A DNA stretch of 64,000 nucleotides from Hephaestia sp. MAHUQ-44 (GTDB taxonomy: Bacteria; Pseudomonadota; Alphaproteobacteria; Sphingomonadales; Sphingomonadaceae): NCBI RefSeq assembly GCF_023806085.1, contig NZ_JAMSLX010000010.1, positions 1 through 64,000 on the forward strand. Direction: 5' to 3'. Of this stretch, positions 8,400 through 17,891 are shown one piece after another. The notes below the pieces were generated by a model. That model had not been told where the DNA came from. It made no database searches and saw only the letters and a program-made list of their open reading frames with translations. Position numbers and translations under genes: made by a program. The first letter of the stretch is position 1; each line of letters opens with the position of its first letter.

Positions 8400-10166
8400 C
8401 TAGGATAGAGCCTCGAACGACAACCCATCGTTGAAACGGGCCCGGGTCATCCTTGCCAACTGCTCGAAATAGTCGACCGGGCCGCCGCCATAGGGGGCGT
8501 TGAGATCGGCGCGCTCCGCCGCCGCCCCTTCAAAATTCAGATAACCAGGGGTGCAGGTCGCATGAAATTCGCGTCGCGCAGCTGACAACTCGCGGCATTG
8601 GCTTACCCACCGATCTTCGGCCTCTCGCGTCGGTTCGACAGCACCCATCCCGGCCTCCATACAATGGGCTACCAGATCAGCAATGTAAATCGCCTGCGTA
8701 TCCGCGGTATGGAGATAGTTGAGTGAAATGCCGGCTTGAACCACCGACAGCATAAAGAAGTTAGGAAAGCCGTGCGCCTGCATTCCAAATAGAGTTCGGG
8801 TGCCGTTTGCCCAAGCGGAGTCGAGTGACCATCCATCGCGCCCTGTAACCGAGATGCCGGTTTCACGCGTATAGCTGGTCATAAAATCAAATCCGGTCGC
8901 GTAGACAATGCAATCGAGCGGATATTCGACGCCATCGGCTACCAACCCGCTGGCGGTCACCCGCTCGACACCTTTCCCGGCGGTATCAACCAGCGTCACA
9001 TTGGCTCGGTTGAAAACGTCCAGATAATCATCGCTAAAGCCGGGGCGCTTGCAGAAATAATGATAATATGGCTTCAGTGCCTCGGCGGTAACGGGATCTC
9101 TGACGATCGCATCGATGCGCTTGCGCACGATTTCCATCTTCAGAATCTCGGCTCGTTGCTTCGCCTCCGCGTCAAGCGCCTTGGTTTCGCCAGCGTCGGC
9201 TTTGCGGAACAGGTCGGTCATGCTGTCATTGACCATGTCCTCTTCCTGCAACACACCCGAGGTCCAAAGTGTAAAGTTCATCATCCGCTGTCGCTGCCAT
9301 CCGGGCGGCTGCGAACGAAACCATTCGATATCCGTCGGGCGATTGCCGCGAATATCGACTGAACAGGGGGTTCGTTGAAACAGATAGAGATGATCGGCAT
9401 ATTCGGCGACGGCGGGCACGCACTGAATACCGGTCGACCCGGTACCGATGATGCCAACGCGCTTCCCCCTAAGGCCGATGAGTCCCCCCGTCGCATCGCC
9501 GCCGGTAACGCCATAGTCCCAACGGCTCGTATGGAAACTCGGCCCTTCGAAATTTTCGATGTCTGGAATGCCGGGTAATTTGGGACTGCTGTACAGGCCC
9601 GTCGCGGAGATAACGAACCGCGCCTCGATCAAATCGCCCCGATTGGTTGTTCCCAGCCAACGCTGCCGCTCATGGTTCCAGACAAGGGTACGCACCAACG
9701 ACTGGAATAATGCGCGAGCGTACAACTCGTATTTCTCGGCGAGCAGACGGCACTGCTGGTGTATTTCCGCGCCGCGCGCATATTTCTCGCTAGGAACAAA
9801 TCCCGTTTCTTCCAGCAACGGCAGATAGATATAAGCGTCGACATCGCACCGGATGCCGGGATAGCGGTTCCAGTACCACGTGCCGCCGAAATCGGCGCCC
9901 TTTTCCACGATGACAATGTCGGTGATACCGCGCTTCGCCAGTTGTACCGCGGCCAACAGCCCGCCAAAGCCTCCGCCGATAATCAGCGCATCGACCGTCC
10001 GGGTTACGGGTTCACGATCGAAATCGGGCAACGCATTGGGATCGGTATCGAATGCGGCGAATTTGCCGGTCAACGACTGATATTGGTTATTCGCATCGAC
10101 GCGAAGGCGCTTTGCGCGCTCCTCAGCATATTTACGGGACAGCGCGTCCAGATCGATATCACTCAT
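8400..10166 (-). CDS. flavin-dependent Baeyer-Villiger-type monooxygenase (588 aa)
   Basis: The protein has an FAD-binding Rossmann motif GGGFGG at about residues 64-69, a second dinucleotide motif GTGSTG at about residue 243, and between them FEGPSFHTSRWD, which fits the type I BVMO fingerprint FxGxxxHxxxW[P/D]. The N-terminal extension of about 55 residues before the first Rossmann motif is like that of long BVMOs such as cyclopentadecanone or steroid monooxygenases. Such enzymes insert oxygen beside a ketone using NADPH and FAD, giving an ester or lactone. It lies 194 bases downstream of a TonB receptor gene in the same direction and shares its operator-bearing promoter. The substrate is unknown; a hydroxylating relative cannot be excluded. 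Confidence 0.88.
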   Translation of the reverse strand: MSDIDLDALSRKYAEERAKRLRVDANNQYQSLTGKFAAFDTDPNALPDFDREPVTRTVDALIIGGGFGGLLAAVQLAKRGITDIVIVEKGADFGGTWYWNRYPGIRCDVDAYIYLPLLEETGFVPSEKYARGAEIHQQCRLLAEKYELYARALFQSLVRTLVWNHERQRWLGTTNRGDLIEARFVISATGLYSSPKLPGIPDIENFEGPSFHTSRWDYGVTGGDATGGLIGLRGKRVGIIGTGSTGIQCVPAVAEYADHLYLFQRTPCSVDIRGNRPTDIEWFRSQPPGWQRQRMMNFTLWTSGVLQEEDMVNDSMTDLFRKADAGETKALDAEAKQRAEILKMEIVRKRIDAIVRDPVTAEALKPYYHYFCKRPGFSDDYLDVFNRANVTLVDTAGKGVERVTASGLVADGVEYPLDCIVYATGFDFMTSYTRETGISVTGRDGWSLDSAWANGTRTLFGMQAHGFPNFFMLSVVQAGISLNYLHTADTQAIYIADLVAHCMEAGMGAVEPTREAEDRWVSQCRELSAARREFHATCTPGYLNFEGAAAERADLNAPYGGGPVDYFEQLARMTRARFNDGLSFEALS

Positions 10167-10360
10167 TCAACTGTCCCGAAAATTCACACGCCTATGCGAC
10201 GGGCCGGGTTCTCCAACCGGCGAGCGTCTTTGCGGCCGCGCACAGATCCACGACAAGGCTGCGTGCATCCGGGACAACGGGGCAGCGGGCGATGGCATCG
10301 GCGATGCCCCCGCCCGCCCCGAACGGGTTACGATAGCGCCCTGACCCGCGAACCGCCTCA

Positions 10361-12628
10361 TCAGAAACGAACGGTGCCTTGCAACATAAGTGAACGATAT
10401 TCATCCATCCAGTTGAGCGAGCGGGTGACCCCGGTGATCGCCGGAGGCAGACGGATCGCTGCGCCGACGGTCTTCTTGTTCAACAGATTGCGACCGATCA
10501 GTGCGATGTTCCAACGGTCGCCCTTTGGACCGAACTGAAGGCGCGCGTCCAGCTTGGCCCAACCATCCTGGACGCCCCAGATCGGGCTGTAGCCATCGGC
10601 CACAAAATAGTCCGACCGGAAGCTGGTATTGGCATTCGACACGAGCCTGAAATCGCCGAGGTTCAATGTGTGGCGCACGCCGACATTGCCACTCCATTCC
10701 GGCGCAAACTGCAACGGGAGCCCCGCGATGTTGTGTGCGGCGATACTCGCTGGATCGGCGGAATTGCATTGCGCGAGCGTTTCGTAAGCAAGGCACGGCG
10801 CGCCGGGATAATCGACAAACTTCGCATCGAGATACGCTATCGACGCATTGAACTGCAGATTGCGCGAGGGCGCGAGTTGCATATCGAATTCGACGCCCTG
10901 CGATCGCGCCTTGGCGGCATTGCGGGTAAAGAAGGTGCGACGATCCGGATCGTAAGCGGATTGCTGCAAGTCTTCGAATTCGGTGCGGAACACCGTCACG
11001 TTGATCGTTGCACGGCCGTCCAGCACCGTCGATTTGATGCCTGCCTCATAATTGGTCGATCGTTCCGGACGGAACTGAAAGCCGTCGGCGGCAACATTAT
11101 AAGTGTTCGACACGAAGCCGCCCGATTTCGAGCCGCGCCCGAAGCTGGCATAGAACATGACGTCAGGGGCGAGATCAGCCTGAAATGTCGCCGACGGATC
11201 AAGATAGCTCTCGCTGAGGCTGCCGCGTCGTTGCGGCCCGATGGCATTCAAGGGCGACCCCGAAACCGTACGGGAATCGAACACCGCATCCTTCGTCGTG
11301 TGCGAATAGCGCAGCCCAGCGATCAGGCGCAAAGCAGGAGTGAAATTGAGCGTCCCTTGCCCATAAAAGGAATAGGCATCGCCCTTCTGATTGAAATCGG
11401 TCGATTGGTGGCCAGTGATCGTGCCACCGATATCGCGATAAAAGCTGTCCTGATGCAGGTCGTAGTCGGAATGATCGTAATAGACGCCAGTCACATATTC
11501 GAGAAAGCCACCAGTGGGCGAACTCAGGCGCAGTTCGGCCGACCATTGCTCGAAGCGCTCGGGAAAGCCGTTGCCGAATTTGGCATTGGCGTCGCCCGGC
11601 GCCACAATACCGTCGGGGTTGCGTTCATCATATGCCGTAAAACGGCGCGTATCGAATGTCGACAGGCCACCGATCGCGGTGATCGTGTGCTCGCCGACCT
11701 CGACATTAGCGGTGACCACCCCATTCCAGGATTTGATTCCGCTATGTTCGTCTCTGCCGGCACCGGCATAATTGTCGGAGACATACCGAACATCGCCAGC
11801 CTTGTCGAAATTGGTGCGCTGGGTCAACGAACCGGTAACATTGACGCCACCCAATAACAGGTGACGACCATATTCAACCTTACCGGTGATATCGACACCC
11901 GTTGCGGGCTGCCAGACCAGCGTCAACCTGGCCAGTTCGTCGCGCAACTGGGGATCATCGTCGCCGTCGAACAGGTTGCGGATATAGCCGTCCTGACGCG
12001 TGATCTTACCCGCGAACCGGGCCTTCAGGGTCTCTGACAGCGGGCCGCTGACCACGCCCGACACCTCATAGCCCTCGCGCTCGACATCATAGCCAGCGCT
12101 GACATAGCCTTCGAACATGGCGCTCGGCTTCGCCGAGACCAAACTGATGGCGCCGGCGGCGGTGTTGCGACCGAACAGCGCCCCCTGCGGGCCGCGCAGC
12201 ACTTCCATCCGCTCAAGGTCGAAAAACGGCGCGCTGAACTGGGCACCACGACCACCGTAAATGCCATCAAGATAGACCGACACTTCCTGATCGAAGGCGA
12301 CGTTGTTGGGGCCGGACCCAAATCCACGAATGAAGACGACAGGATTGACGCCAGAGTTCAGCACCGACAGGTTCGGCACATAGCCCTGGATCGAGCGAAG
12401 GTCGGTGATCTTCATCTCGTCGAGCGCCGCACCGCTGATCGCAACAATCGAAACGGGCACATCCTGCAACCGCTGCTCGCGCTTCTGCGCTGTGACAATG
12501 ATCTCGTTCAGGCCTGAACCCACGCCATCGTCGGCCTGCACATCCTGCGCCTGAGCCGGCGTGCCAACCACGAGCGCCATCGCAAACAGGCTGACCCCGG
12601 CAAGCTTGAATCTATTGGTGGCGATCAT
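10361..12628 (-). CDS. TonB-dependent outer-membrane receptor
   Basis: The product is 755 residues with a signal peptide ending TPAQA, then a TonB-box region and plug domain (EIIVTAQKREQRLQDVPVS, VFIRGFG, EVLRGPQGALFGRNTAAGA) and a C-terminal barrel ending with aromatic Phe (GTVRF). AGAGGA lies upstream of the ATG. This layout is standard for sphingomonad receptors that import carbon compounds. As first gene of a unit with a BVMO, it probably imports the substrate or a precursor of the island pathway. Its promoter region holds two TTGCATGCAA-like boxes shared with the divergent SDR. Confidence 0.93.
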   Translation of the reverse strand: MIATNRFKLAGVSLFAMALVVGTPAQAQDVQADDGVGSGLNEIIVTAQKREQRLQDVPVSIVAISGAALDEMKITDLRSIQGYVPNLSVLNSGVNPVVFIRGFGSGPNNVAFDQEVSVYLDGIYGGRGAQFSAPFFDLERMEVLRGPQGALFGRNTAAGAISLVSAKPSAMFEGYVSAGYDVEREGYEVSGVVSGPLSETLKARFAGKITRQDGYIRNLFDGDDDPQLRDELARLTLVWQPATGVDITGKVEYGRHLLLGGVNVTGSLTQRTNFDKAGDVRYVSDNYAGAGRDEHSGIKSWNGVVTANVEVGEHTITAIGGLSTFDTRRFTAYDERNPDGIVAPGDANAKFGNGFPERFEQWSAELRLSSPTGGFLEYVTGVYYDHSDYDLHQDSFYRDIGGTITGHQSTDFNQKGDAYSFYGQGTLNFTPALRLIAGLRYSHTTKDAVFDSRTVSGSPLNAIGPQRRGSLSESYLDPSATFQADLAPDVMFYASFGRGSKSGGFVSNTYNVAADGFQFRPERSTNYEAGIKSTVLDGRATINVTVFRTEFEDLQQSAYDPDRRTFFTRNAAKARSQGVEFDMQLAPSRNLQFNASIAYLDAKFVDYPGAPCLAYETLAQCNSADPASIAAHNIAGLPLQFAPEWSGNVGVRHTLNLGDFRLVSNANTSFRSDYFVADGYSPIWGVQDGWAKLDARLQFGPKGDRWNIALIGRNLLNKKTVGAAIRLPPAITGVTRSLNWMDEYRSLMLQGTVRF

Positions 12629-12690
12629 CTTCGTCCTCTCCCCCCGATGATGGGTATCATTGCCCTTTGGTTAGCGGAGGCGATAACTGA

Positions 12691-12700
12691 TTGCATGCAT
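12691..12700. promoter_or_regulatory. TTGCATGCAA-type operator box 1a
   Basis: TTGCATGCAT has one change from the consensus. It lies 63 bases upstream of the TonB receptor start in the divergent promoter. Confidence 0.65.
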
Positions 12701-12775
12701 ATTACCAAATAGATTTTGGAGAGCGCTGTAAAAAATCGCTAAACTTTCGTATTTTTGCTTTTGATCGAAAAATTT

Positions 12776-12785
12776 TTGGATGCAT
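12776..12785. promoter_or_regulatory. TTGCATGCAA-type operator box 1b
   Basis: TTGGATGCAT has two changes from the consensus. It lies 22 bases upstream of the SDR start at 12807, paired with box 1a. Confidence 0.5.
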
Positions 12786-12806
12786 ATTATTGAAAAGAGG
12801 AAGCGG

Positions 12807-13562
12807 ATGCGCCTGAAAGACAAACGGATCATGGTAACCGGCGCGGCCAGCGGCATTGGCCGCGCATGCGCGCGATTGATGGCCAAACAGGGCGCGCGGG
12901 TCATCGGCGCGGATATCGACGCGCAGGGCCTGGAGACGCTGAACCGCTGCGATGATCCGGTCGCCACGATACGCATGGACGTGGCGACGGAGGCCGACTG
13001 GGCTCGCACCGTCGCATTTGCGTCGGATGCGCTGGGCGGGCTCGATGCAATCGTCCACAGCGCCGGTATCGGGATAGGCGGCGATCTGACGACACTCTCG
13101 CTCGAACGCTGGCGCTATCAACAGGCGGTTAATCTCGATTCTGCTTTTCTCGCGATCAAGTACACATTGCCCCCGCTTCGCGAAGCGGGAGGTGGCTCGA
13201 TCATCTTCATCGCCTCCGTGACAGGCGTGCGGGGATCAGCGATTTTCGCACCCTATGCGGCGAGCAAAGCGGGCGTCATCGCCTTGATGCGTTCGGCCGC
13301 CAGGGCGAGCGCCCTCGCCGGAGACGGCGTGAGGGTAAATGCCATCGCGCCCGGCGTGATCGACACCCCGATCTTTGAGCGAATGGAAGGCGTGGACGCC
13401 GTTGCGGCCGACCCGCGCGCCACGGCGCGGCAGCTCGTGCCACTGGGGCGTCCGGGGCAAGCCGAGGATATCGCCCATGCAGCCATCTATCTTGCGAGCA
13501 ACGAGGCGAATTACATCACCGGCATTGTCCTGCCGGTCGATGGCGGACTGTCGATGAGCTAG
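12807..13562 (+). CDS. short-chain dehydrogenase/reductase (classical SDR)
   Basis: The product is 251 residues with the cofactor loop TGAASGIG near the N-terminus, HSAG in place of NNAG, and the catalytic set Ser (IASVTG), Tyr and Lys (YAASK). The end GIVLPVDGG is typical of the family. I chose the ATG at 12807, which follows AGAGGAAGCGG; an earlier in-frame ATG at 12780 falls inside an operator box. It should oxidise or reduce an alcohol/ketone with NAD(P), for example preparing a ketone for the neighbouring BVMO. It is a single-gene unit, convergent and overlapping by four bases with the end of the MFS gene. Confidence 0.88.
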   Translation: MRLKDKRIMVTGAASGIGRACARLMAKQGARVIGADIDAQGLETLNRCDDPVATIRMDVATEADWARTVAFASDALGGLDAIVHSAGIGIGGDLTTLSLERWRYQQAVNLDSAFLAIKYTLPPLREAGGGSIIFIASVTGVRGSAIFAPYAASKAGVIALMRSAARASALAGDGVRVNAIAPGVIDTPIFERMEGVDAVAADPRATARQLVPLGRPGQAEDIAHAAIYLASNEANYITGIVLPVDGGLSMS

Positions 13563-14857
13563 GCCGGCTCCCCCTGAAGCCGCCGGGCCAGCGCCGCGGC
13601 CCGGGATCGGCCGGCAAGAATCAGGATCATCGCCAGCCCCAACGCCGCCGCGGACGTCACGGCCAATGCCTTGCCGATTCCGGTCGGTCCGCCAAACACG
13701 TGATCGGACAACAGCGCCGTCGCGGTGGGCGCAATACCGAGGCCCGCGATGGTGACCACCGCCCCGTACATCGCCGCCATCATCCCGCGCATCCGATTGA
13801 TCGACAGGCTTTGCACCATCGCCGCCTGCATACCGGCGACCATACTGGCGGCGCACATGCCGGCAACGAACAGAAGCATGGCCAGCATGGCAGATCCGGC
13901 CAGATAGGCACCGATAAACAACGGTGCCTGCAATACGATCGCGCCGAGCGTCACCAGCACCGGCGCATCAACTCGACGCAAACGATCGCAGATCACACCA
14001 CCCAGCAGCACGCCGAGCGTTCCGAAGCCGCCATAGCCCACCCCGAACAGAATGCCGACATCGGCGGGGCTGAGTGCGTGCAGACGCATGAAATAGGCCG
14101 GCCCCCACACGGCGAAGGCATAGCCGCTGACCCCCAGCAAGGCATAGCCGCCGAACATCAGCGCGAACACGCTGCCATTGCTGCGAACATGCCCCCAGAC
14201 TTCACGATAGCTGGGGGGCAAGGCGGACTCGCTGGCGGCGTAGCGCCGTACCGGCTCGTGAACGGTAAGCGCGAACAGCGCCGCAACCAGAAGCCCCGGC
14301 AGCCCCACCACGACGAAGACAACCTGCCATGGCGCGGCATGACACATTAGCGGCAGACACGGCTCGGTAGTCATCGCCCATTGGACGACCATGCCGCCGA
14401 GCAGGATCGCGAGCCCTCCGCCGATCGACGCGCCGCAAGCATAGATCGCCATACCAACGCCCCGTTTACGAAGCGGGAAATAGTCCGCGATCATCGAATA
14501 GGCTGCCGGGTTGAGGCTCGCCTCCCCCACCCCCACCGCCGCGCGCGCGACAAACATTTTCCCGAAATTTCCCGCCAGCCCGCACGCTGCCGTCGCCAGG
14601 CTCCAAAGCGAAATGCCGACGACCACGGCATTGCGCCGCCCTCGCACATCCACCCAGCGCCCGAACACGAAGGCAAAGGCAACATAGCAACTCGCAAAAG
14701 CCGCACCCGCCAGCAAACTGACTTCGGTGTCGGTGAGGCCGAGATCCGCGCGGATCGGATCGATCAGCAACGCAAGCACCAGCCGATCCAGAAACGACAA
14801 CGCGCTCGCCAGCATCAGGCATGCAACGACGTAATAGGGATAGAACCGCGCCATCAT
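13559..14857 (-). CDS. MFS transporter (spinster-like / organic acid type)
   Basis: The product is 432 residues with about twelve hydrophobic segments. It carries the MFS loop pattern RWVDVRGRRNAV after the second helix and GVGEASLNPAAYSMIADYFP in the fourth-fifth helix region, common in sphingomonad transporters of the spinster-like group. The start ATG at 14857 overlaps the TGA of the upstream gene (ATGATG arrangement), so the two are coupled. It is in the inner membrane and probably moves a pathway substrate or intermediate. It is visibly related to the MFS protein at 27,843 (shared LALLIDPIRADLGLTDT-like segment). The substrate is unknown. Confidence 0.88.
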   Translation of the reverse strand: MMARFYPYYVVACLMLASALSFLDRLVLALLIDPIRADLGLTDTEVSLLAGAAFASCYVAFAFVFGRWVDVRGRRNAVVVGISLWSLATAACGLAGNFGKMFVARAAVGVGEASLNPAAYSMIADYFPLRKRGVGMAIYACGASIGGGLAILLGGMVVQWAMTTEPCLPLMCHAAPWQVVFVVVGLPGLLVAALFALTVHEPVRRYAASESALPPSYREVWGHVRSNGSVFALMFGGYALLGVSGYAFAVWGPAYFMRLHALSPADVGILFGVGYGGFGTLGVLLGGVICDRLRRVDAPVLVTLGAIVLQAPLFIGAYLAGSAMLAMLLFVAGMCAASMVAGMQAAMVQSLSINRMRGMMAAMYGAVVTIAGLGIAPTATALLSDHVFGGPTGIGKALAVTSAAALGLAMILILAGRSRAAALARRLQGEPA

Positions 14858-15504
14858 CGCCGCTCCGGCAGCGGCATCGGCTCGCGATCGACGAAGCGAT
14901 AGCCGCATGGCGACGGCATTTCCACCACGCGCTCGTCATAATCGTCATGCTCAAGCCGAAGCGCCCGGATCATGCCGGCGTTCATCATGAACATCGACGC
15001 GATATAGGTCAGCTCGATCAGTTGCTCTTCATCGAAATGCTTCTGCAGCTCGGCGAACAGACCGTCGGGCGTGCGACCATGATCGAATGCAAGGCAATCG
15101 GCATAAGCGAGCACGGCCCGCTCCGCGGCATCGAACCCGTCGAATAGCGCCCAGTTCGGAATCATGGCCAGCGCCTCTTCCGAATAGCCGAGGCCACGCA
15201 AAATCTTGCTATGCTCCGAAAACATCCACCGGCAGCCGCAAGCCCAGCCGATCCGGGCAATCGCCAGTTCCATATAGTTGAGCGGAAGCTTCCGTTTCTT
15301 GGTCTGCTTGATGTAAAAGCCTCGCACCGCATGTTCGAGGATGTCGGGCGCATGCGCGAGCACCGCCTCATAATTGCCGGGCGCCCCCGATGCCGTGACG
15401 CCCGGATCCGTCGCCGGATCGCGACCGGGAAACTTTCGATCGTACATGAACAGGACGAGCGGATCGTTCGCCTCTTCGCGGCTCACCAATCGCAGCCTTG
15501 GCAT
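14854..15504 (-). CDS. carboxymuconolactone decarboxylase-like (AhpD-fold) protein
   Basis: The product is 216 residues, longer than one-domain AhpD proteins. The core region around residues 70-150 has the AhpD-type helix with ACGCRWMFSEH, where the usual CxxC is CxC, followed by His. The family includes decarboxylases and thiol peroxidases; the altered motif means the activity cannot be assigned. The ATG at 15504 is used here; a GTG at 15513 is also possible. It heads a two-gene unit with the MFS transporter, whose start overlaps its stop. The divergent region to the acyl-CoA dehydrogenases contains an exact operator box. Confidence 0.7.
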   Translation of the reverse strand: MPRLRLVSREEANDPLVLFMYDRKFPGRDPATDPGVTASGAPGNYEAVLAHAPDILEHAVRGFYIKQTKKRKLPLNYMELAIARIGWACGCRWMFSEHSKILRGLGYSEEALAMIPNWALFDGFDAAERAVLAYADCLAFDHGRTPDGLFAELQKHFDEEQLIELTYIASMFMMNAGMIRALRLEHDDYDERVVEMPSPCGYRFVDREPMPLPERR

Positions 15505-15649
15505 CGTCCCCACCCTCTCGCGTCACGTCCCAGGCGCGTATTTCTGTTTATAATAATATGCATTTTGTCGCTGAATGCGTTATGCCACCCCGCAATTCAA
15601 GATAATTTGCCTGTAAATTTGCGATATTCAACAATCGCCGCAATTACGA

Positions 15650-15659
15650 TTGCATGCAA
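15650..15659. promoter_or_regulatory. TTGCATGCAA operator box 2
   Basis: This is an exact TTGCATGCAA, 53 bases before the acyl-CoA dehydrogenase start. A possible half-site ATGCAT lies at 15558-15563 on the side of the divergent gene. Confidence 0.75.
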
Positions 15660-15711
15660 AAATGAGATCGCTATGACTTGATCGCGCCGGCTCGGCCGAA
15701 CCAGGAGACGC

Positions 15712-16740
15712 ATGTTGAGCGATACGGGCGCCTTGCTCGCCGAAATGACCGAACGCTTCCTCGCCGAACAGGTCGACGATCGCGTGATGCGCGCCGCCCG
15801 TGCCGGCACCTGGCCGCAACGCGCGTGGGACGCCGCGTGCGCGCAGGGACTACCGCTGGCACTCGTGCAGGGCGAGCAGGGTTTCGATATTCCACTCGAC
15901 GAGGGCCTGGCGCTCATTCGAATGCTCGGCCGCCACGCTGTTCCCTTGCCACTCGCCGAAACGATGATTGCGAATGCCCTGTTGGCGCGCGCGGGACTCG
16001 GGACCGCCGAGGGGCCCGTAGCGCTCGTCCCGCAATGTACGGACGTCTTATTCCAACGACAGGACGGCGTCTGGCGCGCCACGGGTGATGCGAAGCGTAT
16101 CGCCTGGGGCCGCAATGCCAGCGCGTTGCTGCTCGAACATGACGGCCGGATCGGGCTGGCGACGTCGGGATTCAGCGCGGTCGAACACGGCACCAACCTC
16201 GCGCTGATGCCACGCGATCAGATGCGGATCGATTCGTCGGTGACGCTCGCTTTGCTGCCGTCGATCACGCTGATCGAGGCCGGGGCAGTGATCCGCACGC
16301 TCGCCATGGCAGGGGCGCTGGAAACGCTCGTGGCGTTGACGATCGCGCATGTCTCGGAACGGGTGCAATTCGGCAGGACTCTTTCGGCTTTTCAAACCGT
16401 GCAGCACGCGCTCGCGCAACTTGCGTCGGAAGCTGCCAGCGCATCAGCCGCAGCCGACCTTGCCGCCGATGCGTTTACGAACGCGAGCGCCCACCCCAAC
16501 GTCGCGATCGCCGCGGCGCGGTCGCGTATTGCCGAAGCAGCCGGAACGGCGATCAAGATCGCCCACCAACTCCACGGCGCGATCGGATTTACCGCCGAAC
16601 ACCGCCTTCATTGGTTCACGACGGCGCTGTGGAGTTGGCGCGACGAGTTCGGCAGCGCCGCATGGTGGACACGCCGTCTGGGCGTCCAGGCGCTCGGTTA
16701 TTCCAAAGCGGCTTATTGGCCGTTCATCACGTCGGTTTGA
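15712..16740 (+). CDS. acyl-CoA dehydrogenase-like subunit (short, 342 aa)
   Basis: The protein has the ACAD fold, with the C-terminal helical region (SERVQFGRTLSAFQTVQHALAQ, then HQLHGAIGFTAEHRLHWFT) well conserved. The middle beta domain is shortened, and the [MTEP]-type flavin motif is not obvious. Short ACADs of this kind pair with a full-length partner in heterotetrameric enzymes, as for the FadE pairs of steroid degraders in actinobacteria. The next gene, five bases away, is a full-length ACAD, which fits such a pair. It should act on a CoA ester of an unusual or cyclic acid. This is the first gene of a three-gene operon behind operator box 2. Confidence 0.85.
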   Translation: MLSDTGALLAEMTERFLAEQVDDRVMRAARAGTWPQRAWDAACAQGLPLALVQGEQGFDIPLDEGLALIRMLGRHAVPLPLAETMIANALLARAGLGTAEGPVALVPQCTDVLFQRQDGVWRATGDAKRIAWGRNASALLLEHDGRIGLATSGFSAVEHGTNLALMPRDQMRIDSSVTLALLPSITLIEAGAVIRTLAMAGALETLVALTIAHVSERVQFGRTLSAFQTVQHALAQLASEAASASAAADLAADAFTNASAHPNVAIAAARSRIAEAAGTAIKIAHQLHGAIGFTAEHRLHWFTTALWSWRDEFGSAAWWTRRLGVQALGYSKAAYWPFITSV

Positions 16741-16745
16741 GGCAC

Positions 16746-17891
16746 ATGCTCCTTTTCCCTTCCCCGCCTGTCGATTCGGCCGCAACACAATTACGCGACG
16801 ACATCCGCGCGTTCCTCACCGCCGAGATTGCAGGACGAACCCCGCTGCAGCGCGCCGAGAGTTGGAACGGTTTCGACCGCGATTTCAGCAAGGCGCTTGG
16901 CGCGCGCGGTTGGCTCGGGATGACCTGGCCCAAACAATATGGAGGGCACGAACGGTCGAGCTTCGATCGTTATGTCGTGGTCGAAGAGACGCTTGCGGCC
17001 GGCGCACCGGTATCGGCGCATTGGATCGCCGAACGCCAAAGTGGGCCGACATTGCTCAAATTCGGCACCGAGGCCCAAAAAGAAGCGATTCTGCCGCGGA
17101 TCGCCGCGGGTGACTGCGTATTCTGTATCGGCATGAGCGAGCCCGATTCGGGTTCGGATCTTGCCGCCACGCGGACGCGCGCGGAGCGGGTCAACGGCGG
17201 ATGGCGCGTCACCGGCACCAAGCTGTGGACCACCAACGCCCACGAAGCGGATTATATGATCCTGTTCTGCCGCACGGCGGGCACCCCCGCGGACCGGCAC
17301 AAGGGAACCAGCCAATTGCTCGTCGACATGAAGGCGACAGAAGGCATGACGGTGCGCCCGATCCTCGATCTGGCGGGCCAGCATCATTTCAACGAAGTTC
17401 ATTTTGACGACGCCTTCGTGCCAGAATCGGCACTGATAGGCACCGAGGGTGAGGGCTGGACGCAGGTCATGAGCGAATTGGCCTTTGAACGCAGCGGACC
17501 CGAACGATTCCTGTCGTCGATCCAGTTGCTGGTCGAACTGATCGCGGCGCTGCAGGGCAGCGACAGCTCGCTGGCGCACATGACGATCGGCCGGCTGACG
17601 GCGCACCTGCTGATTCTGCGCCGCCTTTCGCGCGGGGTTGCGACACTGCTGGAAGCGGGTGAAGACGCCTCGATCCACGCCGCTATCGTCAAGGATCTGG
17701 GCGCCACCTTCGAACAGGATCTACCCGAGATCGCGCGCAATCTCGTCGATGCCGAGCCGGATCGGCAATCCACCCGCGATCTGCTCGCGGTTTTGGCGTA
17801 CACGATGATGAGCGCGCCCTCCTTCTCGCTGCGCGGCGGCGCGCGCGAGATCCTGCGTGGAATCATTGCCCGGGGGCTCGGCGTACGATGA
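16746..17891 (+). CDS. acyl-CoA dehydrogenase (partner subunit, 381 aa)
   Basis: This is a full-length ACAD with the flavin/substrate motif IGMSEPDSGSDLAATRTRA, the VTGTKLWTTNAHEAD beta region and a C-terminal GGAREILRGIIARGLG that corresponds to the usual GGTSEIxRNIIAERxLG. The ATG at 16746 follows GAGG by three bases. It probably forms an enzyme with the preceding short subunit and introduces an alpha-beta double bond into a CoA thioester. Its stop overlaps the HMG-CoA-lyase-like gene by four bases (ATGA). Confidence 0.9.
   Translation: MLLFPSPPVDSAATQLRDDIRAFLTAEIAGRTPLQRAESWNGFDRDFSKALGARGWLGMTWPKQYGGHERSSFDRYVVVEETLAAGAPVSAHWIAERQSGPTLLKFGTEAQKEAILPRIAAGDCVFCIGMSEPDSGSDLAATRTRAERVNGGWRVTGTKLWTTNAHEADYMILFCRTAGTPADRHKGTSQLLVDMKATEGMTVRPILDLAGQHHFNEVHFDDAFVPESALIGTEGEGWTQVMSELAFERSGPERFLSSIQLLVELIAALQGSDSSLAHMTIGRLTAHLLILRRLSRGVATLLEAGEDASIHAAIVKDLGATFEQDLPEIARNLVDAEPDRQSTRDLLAVLAYTMMSAPSFSLRGGAREILRGIIARGLGVR

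Noticed and set aside
10167..10360. Short minus-strand frames between the monooxygenase and the TonB receptor
   Set aside because: Two overlapping frames of 64-70 codons exist, but neither has a ribosome-binding site or a known domain; treated as intergenic.
15554..15563. ATGCAT half-site in the divergent region with box 2
   Set aside because: Only the central hexamer matches and four of ten positions differ from the consensus, so I do not count it as a box.
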